The notes under the pieces are model-generated. The model made no database searches. It had not been told where the DNA came from and saw only the letters and a list, made by a program, of their open reading frames with translations. A DNA stretch of 63,552 nt from SIG622 sp045652245 (GTDB lineage: Bacteria > Bacillota > Clostridia > Oscillospirales > CAG-382). The translations under genes were made by a program, and so were the position numbers. Where the stretch lies: the NCBI GenBank assembly GCA_045652245.1, contig JAZRTY010000038.1, forward strand, positions 1 to 63,552, in the 5' to 3' direction. Within the stretch, counting starts at the first letter, position 1; each line of letters starts with the position of its first letter. Shown piece after piece: positions 7,939 to 17,456 of the stretch.

Positions 7939-9186
7939 ATGGATAAAATTAGAGTAGGCTTTTTCGGATGTAACATAAGAGGTCAGTTTTTAGCAAAAGA
8001 CTTCATGAAAAACAACTGTGAAATAGTTGCTGCCTGCGACAACAGAGAAAGTGTAAAGGATGCGTTTTTAGACGTTGTTGGCAAGGAATGTGCCTGGTAC
8101 GACAATTTTGATGCCTTCATTGAGCATGACATGGATGCTGTGGTTCTCACAAACTTTTTCCATGAACACGCTCCGTATGCAATAAAGTGCTTTGAAAAAG
8201 GAATCCACGTTTACTCTGAATGTATCAGTAACGGTACAATGGGAGAAGGCGTTGAGCTGATTCGTGCATTCGAGAAGAGCAATAGCATTTATATGCTGGG
8301 TGAAAACTATCCTCAGATGCTTTTTAACCGTGAAATGCAAAGAATTTGTGCCGGTGGTACACTCGGAAAGCTTCTGTATGCTGAAGGTGAATACAATCAT
8401 CCGGGTGACCCCTTTAATAAAGATTTCCCGAAAATGCACAACTATTATACAGGTCATTGGAGAAATTATCTTCCGAGATCATATTATGTTACACACTCAC
8501 TCGGACCGATAATGAAGGCAACGGGTGCTACTCCTGTAAAGGTACACGCTTTTGCTACCTATTCTCCGATTCCTGCTGATGCTCCTTCTGCAAGTAATGT
8601 AGGTGAGAGAGCTGCGATTATATCAACATACAATGATGACGGTACAGTTTTCAAGTTCACCGGCTGCTCCTCCTTCGGAGCACATCAGAGTACATACCGT
8701 ATCTGCGGTGTAAACGGACAGATTGAAAACCTGCGTGGTATGGACGGAAAGGTTATGCTTCGCTATAATGAATGGCAGAAGCCTGAAGGAGCAGAGCTTT
8801 CAAGCTTGTATACTCCTTCCTGGAATGATAAGGACGAAGAAATCGTCAAGGTAAGTGGTCACGGTGGTTCAGACTATTTGACAGTCAGAATTTTCACTGA
8901 AAGTATAAGAGAAGGAAAGCAGCCGGAATTCCCGTTTGACATTCATTCTGCAGTTACAATGTCTTCGGTTGCAATTCTTGCACACCGTTCTATTCTTGAA
9001 GGTGGAAAGGCATTTGATATTCCGGACTTCCACAAGGAGGAATGTCGTAAAATGTACGAAAACGATTATTTATCCCCCTTCTATGGTCCTGACGGAAGTG
9101 CCCCGACTCTCCCCTGCTGTACAACAAACCCCGATTTCAAACCAACAGACGAGCAGATTGCAAAATACAAAGAGCTTCTCAAGTAA
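7939..9186 (+). CDS. Gfo/Idh/MocA family oxidoreductase, tandem copy 1
   Basis: The 415-residue protein begins MDKIRVGFFGCN with a shortened dinucleotide motif, followed by LAKDFMKNNCEIVAACDNRE. The usual EKP is replaced by YSECISNG, so the catalytic Lys of classical members is not evident at that place. Start: AAGAGGTG precedes the ATG at 7939; an in-frame GTG at 7930 overlaps that site. The 9365 protein is a close paralogue over its whole length. It probably acts on the sugar imported by the downstream ABC transporter. Confidence 0.8.
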   Translation: MDKIRVGFFGCNIRGQFLAKDFMKNNCEIVAACDNRESVKDAFLDVVGKECAWYDNFDAFIEHDMDAVVLTNFFHEHAPYAIKCFEKGIHVYSECISNGTMGEGVELIRAFEKSNSIYMLGENYPQMLFNREMQRICAGGTLGKLLYAEGEYNHPGDPFNKDFPKMHNYYTGHWRNYLPRSYYVTHSLGPIMKATGATPVKVHAFATYSPIPADAPSASNVGERAAIISTYNDDGTVFKFTGCSSFGAHQSTYRICGVNGQIENLRGMDGKVMLRYNEWQKPEGAELSSLYTPSWNDKDEEIVKVSGHGGSDYLTVRIFTESIREGKQPEFPFDIHSAVTMSSVAILAHRSILEGGKAFDIPDFHKEECRKMYENDYLSPFYGPDGSAPTLPCCTTNPDFKPTDEQIAKYKELLK

Positions 9187-9218
9187 TTTTTCGGCTCGGG
9201 TACAATAAATTTTATCTT

Positions 9219-9258
9219 AAAATGCGTCAGGCAGAGATATCTGTTTGACGCATTTTTT
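9219..9258 (+). terminator. Terminator after tandem copy 1
   Basis: AAAATGCGTCA pairs with TGACGCATTTT and a T-run follows. The loop also contains CAGA/TCTG. Nearly the same hairpin follows tandem copy 2, so it belongs to the duplicated unit. Confidence 0.75.
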
Positions 9259-9302
9259 AGTAAAAAGCAAACCATTTTAGATGTCTTTATAGAAAAATCC
9301 TA

Positions 9303-9330
9303 TTGCATTATTTGAAAAATCGTGTATAAT
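9303..9330 (+). promoter_or_regulatory. Promoter of tandem copy 2
   Basis: TTGCAT (9303-9308) and TATAAT (9325-9330) are separated by 16 nt. The shared 13-bp motif seen before copy 1 is absent here, so the two copies are probably regulated differently. Confidence 0.6.
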
Positions 9331-9364
9331 ACAATTAAAAGAAAACTAATTCGAGGTAATCGGT

Positions 9365-10609
9365 ATGAAAAAAATCAAGGTAGGTTTCTTTGGATGTAAC
9401 AGAGGTCAGCACCTGGCAAAGGATTTCATGAAAAATAATTGTGAAATTGTAGCTGCCTGCGACAACAGAGAAAGCGTCAAGGAGGCATTTCTTAATGTTG
9501 TCGGCAAGGACTGTGCCTGGTATGACAGCTTTGATTCCTTCATTGAGCATGATATGGACGCAGTAGTACTTGCAAATTTTTTCCACGAGCATGCTCCATA
9601 TGCCATAAAATGCTTTGAAAGAGGCATTCACGTTTACTCTGAATGTATCAGCAATGGTACAATGGCAGAGGGGGTCGCCCTTATAAGAGCATTTGAAAAG
9701 AGCAAAAGCATTTATATGCTTGGCGAAAATTATCCACAGATGATTTTTAACCGTGAAATGCAAAGAGTTTGTGCCGGTGGTACACTCGGAAAGCTTCTGT
9801 ACGCAGAAGGTGAATACAATCATCCGAGCGACCCGTTTAACACAGAGTTTGCAAAAAATCACAACTATTATGAAGGTCACTGGAGAAACTATATACCAAG
9901 GTCTTATTATCTTACGCATTCACTCGGACCGATAATGAAGGCAACAGGTGCAACCCCTGTAAGAGTACACGCCTTTGCTGCCCGTTCTCCAATCTCAGAG
10001 GACACCCCGTCTGCGAGCAGAGTAGGTGACAGCGCAGCTATCATATCAACCTATAATGATGACGGTACGGTTTTCAAATTCACAGGTTGTTCTGCCTTCG
10101 GAGCACATCAGAGCACTTACCGTATTTGTGGTGTAAACGGTCAGATTGAGAACCTGCGCGGCATGGGTGGCAAGATCATGCTTCGTTATAATGAATGGCA
10201 AATACCGGAAGGCATGAATGCTGTCAATTTATATGATCCTTCCTGGAACGATAAGGATGAAGCAATAATTAAGGCAAGTGGGCATGGCGGTTCTGATTAT
10301 TTAACAATTCGCATGTTTGTTGAAGCTATAAGAGAAGGAAGACAGCCGGAATTTCCGTTTGACATTCATTCTGCAGTTACAATGTCTTCGGTAGCACTCC
10401 TTGCACACCGTTCGGTTCTCGAGGGTGGAAAGCCCTTTGATGTTCCGGATTTTCACAACGAAGAGTGTCGCAAAATGTATGAAAACGATTATTTATCTCC
10501 CTTCTGTAAATCAGACGGAAGTGCACCGACTCTCCCCTGCTGTACAACCAATCCCGATTTTAAACCGACACAGGAGCAAATTAAAAAATACAAGGAGCTT
10601 CTGAAATAA
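9365..10609 (+). CDS. Gfo/Idh/MocA family oxidoreductase, tandem copy 2
   Basis: The 414-residue protein is paralogous to the 7939 product, with roughly four of five residues identical by eye. The N-terminal VGFFGCN segment, HVYSECISNGTM, LTHSLGPIMKATGATP and the C-terminal end with ALPCCTTNPDFKPT-like sequence are shared. It has its own promoter, GAGGTAA ribosome site and terminator. The function is likely the same reaction class on a related substrate, or the two act as a heteromer. No signal peptide. Confidence 0.8.
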   Translation: MKKIKVGFFGCNRGQHLAKDFMKNNCEIVAACDNRESVKEAFLNVVGKDCAWYDSFDSFIEHDMDAVVLANFFHEHAPYAIKCFERGIHVYSECISNGTMAEGVALIRAFEKSKSIYMLGENYPQMIFNREMQRVCAGGTLGKLLYAEGEYNHPSDPFNTEFAKNHNYYEGHWRNYIPRSYYLTHSLGPIMKATGATPVRVHAFAARSPISEDTPSASRVGDSAAIISTYNDDGTVFKFTGCSAFGAHQSTYRICGVNGQIENLRGMGGKIMLRYNEWQIPEGMNAVNLYDPSWNDKDEAIIKASGHGGSDYLTIRMFVEAIREGRQPEFPFDIHSAVTMSSVALLAHRSVLEGGKPFDVPDFHNEECRKMYENDYLSPFCKSDGSAPTLPCCTTNPDFKPTQEQIKKYKELLK

Positions 10610-10638
10610 GTTTTCGACTCAAATACAATATTACATTA

Positions 10639-10676
10639 AAATGCGTCAGGCAGAAACATCTGTCCGGCGCATTTTT
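10639..10676 (+). terminator. Terminator after tandem copy 2
   Basis: AAATGCGTC pairs with GGCGCATTT with one wobble and a T-run follows. It is a diverged duplicate of the hairpin at 9219-9258. Confidence 0.7.
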
Positions 10677-10731
10677 ATTTGATTTTTAATTAAATTTTTC
10701 ATAACCCCTTTTAATATTTGGAAAAATGTGG

Positions 10732-10737
10732 TATAAT
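10732..10737 (+). promoter_or_regulatory. -10 element before the ABC transporter operon
   Basis: TATAAT sits 40 nt upstream of the ATPase start. No convincing -35 is present, so a regulator may be needed. Confidence 0.45.
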
Positions 10738-10776
10738 GATAAAAAAAGTAATTCATATGTCAAAAGGAATGATAAA

Positions 10777-11877
10777 ATGAAGCTTACACTTGAAAATCTT
10801 ACAAAAAAATTTCCCGGCGCCGGAAAAAATCCTGTCGATACTGTTGCCGTTGATAATTTTTCCTTTGAAATTCCTGATGGGAAGCTTGTAGGTCTTCTCG
10901 GCCCGTCGGGGTGTGGAAAAAGTACAACCTTAAATCTCATTTGCGGTCTTATAAAGCCTACTTCCGGAAAAATATATTTCGGTCAGGATGATGTTACCGA
11001 CCTGCCACCTGAAAAGAGAGGGGTTGGTATGGTTTTTCAGAACTATGCTCTGTACCCACATCTGACGGTTAAGCAAAATATTATGTTTCCACTTGAAAAC
11101 TTTAAAGGAAAAGAAAGACTTGCAAAGGAAGAAATGCAAAAACGCACACTTGAAGCGGCAAGGTTAGTCCAGATTGAAGATTATCTTGACAGGAAGCCAT
11201 CTGAGTTATCGGGTGGTCAGATGCAGCGAGTTGCAATTGCAAGGGCGATTGTGAAGATGCCGAGGGTATTGCTTCTTGACGAGCCGCTTTCCAACCTTGA
11301 TGCAAGACTCAGGCTTGCAACCCGTGAGGAAATCAGGAGAATTCAGAGCCAAACTAAAATTACAACAGTTTTCGTAACTCACGACCAGGAAGAGGCACTC
11401 AGCATTTCCGATTTAATTGTAGTTATGAAAGACGGAAAGATTCAGCAAATCGGTGCACCTCAAGAAGTTTACGACAGCCCTGCAAATCTTTTTGTGGCAA
11501 AATTCTTAGGAACTCCTCCGATAAATCTTTTTGACGGAAAAATAGAAAATGGCAAATTATACATCGGTGATGAAGCAGTACTTTCCGTAAAGTGCGACTT
11601 TGTGGGTGAAGTTACTATCGGAATTCGTCCGGAAGGTTTTATACTGTCGGATAGTGGAGAATTCACCCTTGAAAAATTACGGGTTGAGGTTATGGGCAGA
11701 GATATCAGTGTTGTATCGAAACATAAGTTTTCAAAAAATCCTCTTGTCCGGTCAATTATCGAGTCGGACAGTGAAATCAATCCTGACAGTACAGAGCTTC
11801 GTTTTTCACTAAGGGGCAGAAAGGTTTTTGTATTTGACAAGAAAACTGAAGAAAAAATCCCTTTTGAGGTGCTGTGA
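10777..11877 (+). CDS. ABC transporter ATP-binding protein (MalK/UgpC/MsmK type)
   Basis: The 366-residue protein has Walker A GPSGCGKST, signature LSGGQMQR, Walker B VLLLDEPLSNLD and the switch FVTHDQ, followed by a C-terminal TOBE-like regulatory domain from about residue 240. It energises carbohydrate import. The start is the ATG after AAAGGAA at 10777; a longer in-frame extension has no ribosome site. It is the first gene of a four-gene importer operon, which is unusual because the ATPase is often encoded apart from such permeases in Firmicutes. Confidence 0.9.
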   Translation: MKLTLENLTKKFPGAGKNPVDTVAVDNFSFEIPDGKLVGLLGPSGCGKSTTLNLICGLIKPTSGKIYFGQDDVTDLPPEKRGVGMVFQNYALYPHLTVKQNIMFPLENFKGKERLAKEEMQKRTLEAARLVQIEDYLDRKPSELSGGQMQRVAIARAIVKMPRVLLLDEPLSNLDARLRLATREEIRRIQSQTKITTVFVTHDQEEALSISDLIVVMKDGKIQQIGAPQEVYDSPANLFVAKFLGTPPINLFDGKIENGKLYIGDEAVLSVKCDFVGEVTIGIRPEGFILSDSGEFTLEKLRVEVMGRDISVVSKHKFSKNPLVRSIIESDSEINPDSTELRFSLRGRKVFVFDKKTEEKIPFEVL

Positions 11878-11878
11878 T

Positions 11879-12769
11879 ATGAAGAAAAATAATCTTAAAG
11901 GATGGCTGTATTTGCTGCCTGCAATTGTTTTTCTCGGCGTATTTATGGTTTACCCTCTACTTGACGTATTTATCTATTCCTTTGAGGAAAATTTCAATTT
12001 TGCCTCGCAAAGTTACACAGGTACGGGCTTTGGGAATTACCTCTATGTCCTTTCCGACCCATATTTTACAAGGGCACTTATTAACACATTTATTCTCGTT
12101 ATAATCACAGTTCCCCTCTCGACTTTGCTTGCTCTTGCAATTTCGGTCGGGCTTTCCTCAATTAAGGCTTTGAAAAACCTTTATCAGACAATATATTTCC
12201 TGCCTTATGTTACAAACACGTTGGCAGTCGGACTTGTATTTATGATACTCTTTGACAAAACCGATTTGACAATAGGTCTTGCCAATATGTTGCTCGGATT
12301 TTTCGGCGTCTCCCCTATTGATTTTATCGACGGACCGTATATTGCAAAAATGTTCGTGCTTTGTCTTTACACAATCTGGGTGGTGCTTCCCTTTAAGATT
12401 CTGATTCTGACAAGTGCGCTTGCCTCTGTTAATGAGAATTACTATAGAGCAGCAAAAGTTGACGGAACTTCAAGGTGGCGTATTTTCAGAAAAATCACAT
12501 TGCCTATGATTTCTCCGACACTCTCTTATCTCATAATCACAGGCTTTATCGGTGCTTTCAAGGCTTACAGCGATGCTGTTGCTCTTTTCGGCACAGAACT
12601 GAATACTGCGCAGATGAATACTCTTGTAGGTTATATTTACGACAGACTCTACAGTAATGGTGGTGGTTATCCGTCATATGCATCTAGTGCAGCTATTATT
12701 CTCTTTGCAATTGTACTTACAATTACCTGTATAAACCTTATTGTAAGTCGAAAGCACGTTCACTACTAA
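11879..12769 (+). CDS. ABC sugar transporter permease, MalF type
   Basis: The 296-residue membrane protein has six predicted transmembrane segments. The cytoplasmic EAA loop reads YYRAAKVDGTSRWRIFRKI and docks to the ATPase. The ATG lies one nucleotide after the preceding stop, with GAGGTG as its ribosome site inside the ATPase gene, so the two are translationally coupled. Confidence 0.9.
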   Translation: MKKNNLKGWLYLLPAIVFLGVFMVYPLLDVFIYSFEENFNFASQSYTGTGFGNYLYVLSDPYFTRALINTFILVIITVPLSTLLALAISVGLSSIKALKNLYQTIYFLPYVTNTLAVGLVFMILFDKTDLTIGLANMLLGFFGVSPIDFIDGPYIAKMFVLCLYTIWVVLPFKILILTSALASVNENYYRAAKVDGTSRWRIFRKITLPMISPTLSYLIITGFIGAFKAYSDAVALFGTELNTAQMNTLVGYIYDRLYSNGGGYPSYASSAAIILFAIVLTITCINLIVSRKHVHY

Positions 12770-12783
12770 AGAGGTGAAATCAT

Positions 12784-13656
12784 ATGAATAACACAAATTA
12801 CAAGAAAATAAAAAGAGCTGCAAGTATTGGCAGTACGGCAAAAAACACTGCAATCTACGCACTTCTGACTCTTTGGGCAATAATGGTGCTTTTCCCGTTT
12901 TATTGGATGCTTCTTTCCTCTTTTAAAAGCTATTCGGCGTACAATGCAGAATATTTACCGAAATTTTTTACACTTTCCCCGACGTTTGAAAACTACGAAA
13001 ATGCTTTTACCGCCGTTCCACTTGCAAAGTATTTACTTAACACTGCAATCTTCACGGTAGCAACCACAGCTCTTATGCTGGTAGTAATTATTCTTGCCGC
13101 ATTTGCTTTTTCAAGGCTGGAATTTCGTGGAAAAAATCTTGTGTTCACCCTCTTTCTTTCGCTTATGATGCTTCCGAATGAGCTTGTTGTAATTACTAAC
13201 TTTGTAACAATTACAGAGCTTAATTTGCGTAACACCTTTACAGGGCTTATTCTTCCGTCGGTAACTTCGGTTTTCTACATTTATCTTTTGCGTGAGAATT
13301 TCTCGCAAATTCCGAATGAACTGTACTATGCAGCAAAGGTTGACGGAACAAGTGACCTGAAATACCTGCTTCGTGTTATGGTGCCGATTTGTAAACCGAC
13401 GGTTATTACAATTGTTATTCTCAAGGTTATAGAATGCTGGAATTCATATGTATGGCCAAGACTTATTACTGATAATCCGAGCTATTACCTTGTTTCAAAC
13501 GGAATACAGGAAATCCGTGAAAACGGCTTCGGCAGAGAAAACATCCCTGCTATGATGGCAGCAGTAGTAGTTATTTCTGTTCCACTTATCATTCTGTTTA
13601 TTATTTTCCGTAAAAAGATAATGGCAGGAGTTGCAGGAGGGGGTATCAAGGGATGA
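12784..13656 (+). CDS. ABC sugar transporter permease, MalG type
   Basis: The 290-residue membrane protein has about six transmembrane segments and the EAA loop ELYYAAKVDGTSDLKYLLRV. It forms the import channel with the 11879 product. An AGAGGTG ribosome site precedes the ATG. The stop codon overlaps the start of the binding-protein gene (ATGA), a sign of coupled translation. Confidence 0.9.
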   Translation: MNNTNYKKIKRAASIGSTAKNTAIYALLTLWAIMVLFPFYWMLLSSFKSYSAYNAEYLPKFFTLSPTFENYENAFTAVPLAKYLLNTAIFTVATTALMLVVIILAAFAFSRLEFRGKNLVFTLFLSLMMLPNELVVITNFVTITELNLRNTFTGLILPSVTSVFYIYLLRENFSQIPNELYYAAKVDGTSDLKYLLRVMVPICKPTVITIVILKVIECWNSYVWPRLITDNPSYYLVSNGIQEIRENGFGRENIPAMMAAVVVISVPLIILFIIFRKKIMAGVAGGGIKG

Positions 13657-15260
13657 AAAAAATCTCAGCTCTCTTTTTAACACTTATTTTATGCTCCTGT
13701 CTTTTCTCCTGTCACGGAAGTCTTGACACTTCGGAAAATACCGGAAATGTCGTGGGTGATATTTCGGAAATAAACTTTGTTATTCCCGAAATCTTTAATG
13801 AAAACGAGAATTATGAAATAACCTTCTGGGCAAAAAACGACTCAAATCTTACACAGGCAGATATTTACAGAAGGGCTATAGCTGATTTTCAAAAAATTTA
13901 CCCGAATATTACCGTAAAGCTTCGTCTTTATACCGATTATGGCAGAATATATAACGACGTTATAACAAATATTGCAACAGATACAACTCCGAATGTCTGT
14001 ATAACCTATCCCGACCATATTGCCACCTATATCACAGGCAAGGATACCGTTTTACCTCTTGACTTGCTGATGCAGGATAAAAAATACGGTCTTGGCGGTA
14101 GTGAGGTAAAATTCGACTCTCCGAAAAAAGAAGAAATAGTAGGAAAATTCCTTAATGAATGTCTTTTTGATTCCTATCACTATGCCCTGCCCTATATGCG
14201 TTCGACAGAGGCGTGTTATATAAACAAGACTTATGTTGAAAAGCTCGGGTATACGCTCCCGGAAGTGCTGACGTGGGATTTTATCTTTGAAGTTTCAGAA
14301 GCAGCCCTTGAGAAGGATGAAAACGGAAAATTCAAGCTCAACGGTGACGATGTACTCATTCCCTTTATCTACAAGTCAAGTGACAATATGATGATACAGA
14401 TGCTACGCCAGAAGGGTGCCCCGTATTCTGACAATGACGGAAACATCAATATTTTCAATGACACAACACGCGAAATTCTACTTCGTATTTCGGACAGTGC
14501 TAAAAGTGGTGCATTTTCCACCTTTAAAATTTCAAGCTATCCTGCAAACTTCTTAAATCGTGGACAATGTATTTTTGCAATCGACTCAACTGCAGGTGCT
14601 ACCTGGATGGGCAGTGAAGCTCCTTTAATGGATATTGCCGAGGAGGAAATTGTAAGCTTTGAAACTGTTGTAATGCCTGTACCCCAATATGACACAGATA
14701 ACCCAAAGATGATTTCGCAGGGTCCGTCAATCTGTATCTTCAACAAAGAGGACAGTAACGAGGTGCTTGCCTCCTGGCTCTTTACACAGTATCTGCTTAC
14801 AAACGATATTCAGCTCTCTTACGCCGAAACAGAAGGATATATTCCCGTAACTACAAAAGCACAAAACTCTGAAGAATACCGTGAGTATCTTTCAAAAAGT
14901 GATATTGACAGCGAAGAATATTACAAAATCAAAATTGATGCTTCAAAGCTCTTTATCGACAATCTTGAAAACACCTTTGTAACCCCGGTATTCAACGGCT
15001 CGGCATCTCTGCGAAGTGCTGCAGGTCAGATGATTGAAGAAGTAACCAAGAGTGCCCGTCGCGGAAAAGTAATAGATGATGCTTTTATTACAGAGCTTTA
15101 CTCGGATATGAGCTCACTTTATCATCTTGAGCTTTCGCAACAAAAAGGACTTCCCACTTCTTCAAAGACTCTTATTTTCTCTCTTTTGATAATATGGCTA
15201 CTGATAATTGCGTATTTTACAGTACAGAGAGTAAAATTTTGGAAAAAAAGGCATAAATAG
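13653..15260 (+). CDS. Extracellular solute-binding lipoprotein with a C-terminal membrane anchor
   Basis: The 535-residue protein has an N-terminal lipoprotein signal ending at LFSC (Cys about 20). A family-1 type binding domain follows (YEITFWAKNDSN, ATDTTPNVCITYPDH). It captures sugar or oligosaccharide outside the membrane for the three preceding gene products. Unusually the C-terminus adds a hydrophobic segment (about 508-526) and a basic tail (KFWKKRHK), which looks like a transmembrane anchor. Typical binding lipoproteins have only the lipid anchor and about 420-460 residues. Confidence 0.85.
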   Translation: MKKISALFLTLILCSCLFSCHGSLDTSENTGNVVGDISEINFVIPEIFNENENYEITFWAKNDSNLTQADIYRRAIADFQKIYPNITVKLRLYTDYGRIYNDVITNIATDTTPNVCITYPDHIATYITGKDTVLPLDLLMQDKKYGLGGSEVKFDSPKKEEIVGKFLNECLFDSYHYALPYMRSTEACYINKTYVEKLGYTLPEVLTWDFIFEVSEAALEKDENGKFKLNGDDVLIPFIYKSSDNMMIQMLRQKGAPYSDNDGNINIFNDTTREILLRISDSAKSGAFSTFKISSYPANFLNRGQCIFAIDSTAGATWMGSEAPLMDIAEEEIVSFETVVMPVPQYDTDNPKMISQGPSICIFNKEDSNEVLASWLFTQYLLTNDIQLSYAETEGYIPVTTKAQNSEEYREYLSKSDIDSEEYYKIKIDASKLFIDNLENTFVTPVFNGSASLRSAAGQMIEEVTKSARRGKVIDDAFITELYSDMSSLYHLELSQQKGLPTSSKTLIFSLLIIWLLIIAYFTVQRVKFWKKRHK

Positions 15261-15262
15261 TC

Positions 15263-15290
15263 TTGACTTTTTAAGAATTTGATGTATAAT
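15263..15290 (+). promoter_or_regulatory. Promoter of the 15325 lipoprotein gene
   Basis: TTGACT (15263-15268) and TATAAT (15285-15290) are 16 nt apart. The lipoprotein therefore has its own transcript, apart from the importer operon. Confidence 0.7.
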
Positions 15291-15324
15291 TATTTTAAGT
15301 AAAAAAAGAATAGGAGAACAAAAA

Positions 15325-16083
15325 ATGAAAAAGCTTTTATCAATTATTCTCGCAGCTATGCTCACACTTACTATGGCAGCTTGTGGAGAAGCCGACGTAA
15401 ACAACGAAGAAAATGTAAATGGTGAAAATGAAGTTGTAGAAAACAACGAAAACGAAAACATCGTAGATGCAGTTGTTATGTCACACGAGGAATATGCAGC
15501 AGCAGAGCTTGACAGCGAAGTTATTGTTGACACTTATGTTCAGGCAACACAGGACTGGTGGGACAACAAGGTTACCATCTATGCACAGAGCGAAGACGGT
15601 GCTTACTTCATCTATGAATGTGCTTCTACAGAAGAGGAAGCAGCAAAGCTTGTTCCGGGTACAAAAATCCGTGTAAGCGGTGTTAAGGGTGCATGGGAAG
15701 GCGAAGTTGAAATTATGGACGGTTCCTTTGAAATACTTGAAGGAGATGACACATTTGTGGCAGAGCCTGTTGACCTCACAGACCTTCTTGCAGATGCTGA
15801 CGCACTTATTGCACATCAGAATGAGCTTGCAACTTTCAAAGGTATGACAATTGAAAAGATTGAGTACAAGAACGGTGAGCCCGGTGACGATATTTATGTA
15901 ACCCTCAGCAAAGATGGTGCTTCTTACGATTTCTGCGTTGAAAGATACCTTACAGGTCCGGAAACAGACGTTTACAAGGCATTTGAAACTCTGAATGTTG
16001 GTGACGTTGTTGACGTTACAGGTTTCGTTTACTGGTATGTAAATGTTAATACTCACATTACCGGTATTTCTCTTGCACAGTAA
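15325..16083 (+). CDS. Secreted lipoprotein, two OB-fold-like domains, function unknown
   Basis: The 252-residue protein has a lipoprotein signal (MKKLLSIILAAMLTLTMAAC) and an acidic Asn/Glu linker to about residue 50. Two similar beta-rich halves follow. Each holds a segment of the type GTKIRVSGVKG (about 112) or GDVVDVTGFVYW (about 232), as in OB-fold modules. The family was not recognised and no catalytic motif was seen. It sits between a sugar importer and a NodB-like protein but is transcribed separately. Confidence 0.7.
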   Translation: MKKLLSIILAAMLTLTMAACGEADVNNEENVNGENEVVENNENENIVDAVVMSHEEYAAAELDSEVIVDTYVQATQDWWDNKVTIYAQSEDGAYFIYECASTEEEAAKLVPGTKIRVSGVKGAWEGEVEIMDGSFEILEGDDTFVAEPVDLTDLLADADALIAHQNELATFKGMTIEKIEYKNGEPGDDIYVTLSKDGASYDFCVERYLTGPETDVYKAFETLNVGDVVDVTGFVYWYVNVNTHITGISLAQ

Positions 16084-16100
16084 TATCTTATAAAAACTTT

Positions 16101-16134
16101 GAGCAATCCGATTATTTCGGGTTGCTCATTTTTT
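16101..16134 (+). terminator. Terminator of the 15325 gene
   Basis: GAGCAATCCG pairs with CGGGTTGCTC, with one G-T pair, around a 7-nt loop, followed by a T-run. Confidence 0.75.
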
Positions 16135-16223
16135 GTAAAAGAATTTACACGCAATTCAACAATTTTGCTTCCTTTTGGTTTATAATTATACTGTAAGAAT
16201 GTAAAAAAGGGGGGTATTATTAT

Positions 16224-17441
16224 ATGAAATGCAATCGATTTCTTCGGATATTTTTAATTGTAATCCTGATTTTGCCAATTTGTATCCCGATTTTCAGCTC
16301 ACACGCCCTTTATAATGATGCTACCTATGATAAGTATATAAACATTGGTGAGAACTCTAATATTCCAAGCCTTTTCAGAAATGACTCTGTTTACGAAAGC
16401 TACAAGGAATATCCCCCTGTTATTTCCGAGGGAATTGAATATGTGCCTCTGCACCTTTTCGAGGGACTTCAGGATGTAAAAATCAACTATTCAAACGATA
16501 AATCCAATTTCTATATACAAAACAAAAACAAAAATCGTTATATTTCCTTCAGTATAAACGGTGGTTATGCAGTAACAGGCGAGAACAAGGTCTTTGACAC
16601 TCTTGTCAAAGAATTTTATGGTGTTCTTTATGTACCACTTCGTCTTGTATGCTCAAACACAGGTATCGGCTATGACTTGTATAATGATGTCCAAAATAAA
16701 ATTCTTGTAATAAAGATTTATACCCAGGAGGGGCTCTCGGCAAGCGAGCTTATAAAAATTTACGCCCCGGACATATACGGAATGCAGGGTACCGAAAATG
16801 ATCCTGTTATTGAAAATCCACCTGTTATAGCTCCGGTTTACGGAAATCGTGAATTATATCTGTATTTTACAGGTACTGACCTTACATACGCCGATAACAT
16901 TCTTAATGTTTTGTCAAAGAACAAGCTCAAGGGGGCATTTTTTGTAACAAAAGAGGATATTCTCGCCCGTCCCGAGCTTATTCGCAGAATGTATGCGCTT
17001 GGGAACACAATCGGTATAACCTTCGGGGAAGCTCCGGAGGAAATAGTAAAGGAGGGTGTTCTTGAAGAGCTTTGTGCGCAAGCACAAGAGGCTCTTTATG
17101 AGGTTCTGAAGACAAAGACAAGGCTTCTTCATTTGCCGGGCTTAAGCAGACAAATCTATAATGACAACAACATTTCAGAAAGAGTACAAAAGCTCGGTCT
17201 TTGTGATGTCAGATGCAATATAGACATACGCACAGACGTACTCGGTTATGCCGCTTCATTTGAAAGCCTTGACGGAAGTCTGAAGAATCTTGAAAAAATC
17301 TACGGTACACAAGAGGCTCATATTAAGCTCACCTATACTTACACCTCGTTTACCATCTGTGACAGTATCTCAACTCTTATAAAAAATCATCCTTCGTTGA
17401 AGGTTTTTCTCCCCTCTGAGGTTTCGGCAAACAGCTACTGA
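16224..17441 (+). CDS. Secreted stalk-domain protein with degenerate NodB-like deacetylase domain
   Basis: The 405-residue protein has a signal peptide (about 1-30). A copper-amine-oxidase N-terminal-like stalk domain follows (about 55-175; YVPLHLFEGLQDVKINY and YVPLRLVCSNTGIGYD). A polysaccharide-deacetylase fold then spans about 205-400 (ELYLYFTG, LKGAFFVTKEDI, LLHLPG). The family's catalytic TFDDG is replaced by YFTGTD, and the zinc-binding HxxxH region is replaced by GITFGEAP. It probably binds but does not deacetylate. A GGGGGG ribosome site precedes the ATG. Confidence 0.65.
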   Translation: MKCNRFLRIFLIVILILPICIPIFSSHALYNDATYDKYINIGENSNIPSLFRNDSVYESYKEYPPVISEGIEYVPLHLFEGLQDVKINYSNDKSNFYIQNKNKNRYISFSINGGYAVTGENKVFDTLVKEFYGVLYVPLRLVCSNTGIGYDLYNDVQNKILVIKIYTQEGLSASELIKIYAPDIYGMQGTENDPVIENPPVIAPVYGNRELYLYFTGTDLTYADNILNVLSKNKLKGAFFVTKEDILARPELIRRMYALGNTIGITFGEAPEEIVKEGVLEELCAQAQEALYEVLKTKTRLLHLPGLSRQIYNDNNISERVQKLGLCDVRCNIDIRTDVLGYAASFESLDGSLKNLEKIYGTQEAHIKLTYTYTSFTICDSISTLIKNHPSLKVFLPSEVSANSY

Positions 17442-17456
17442 TAATTAATGTGCTTT

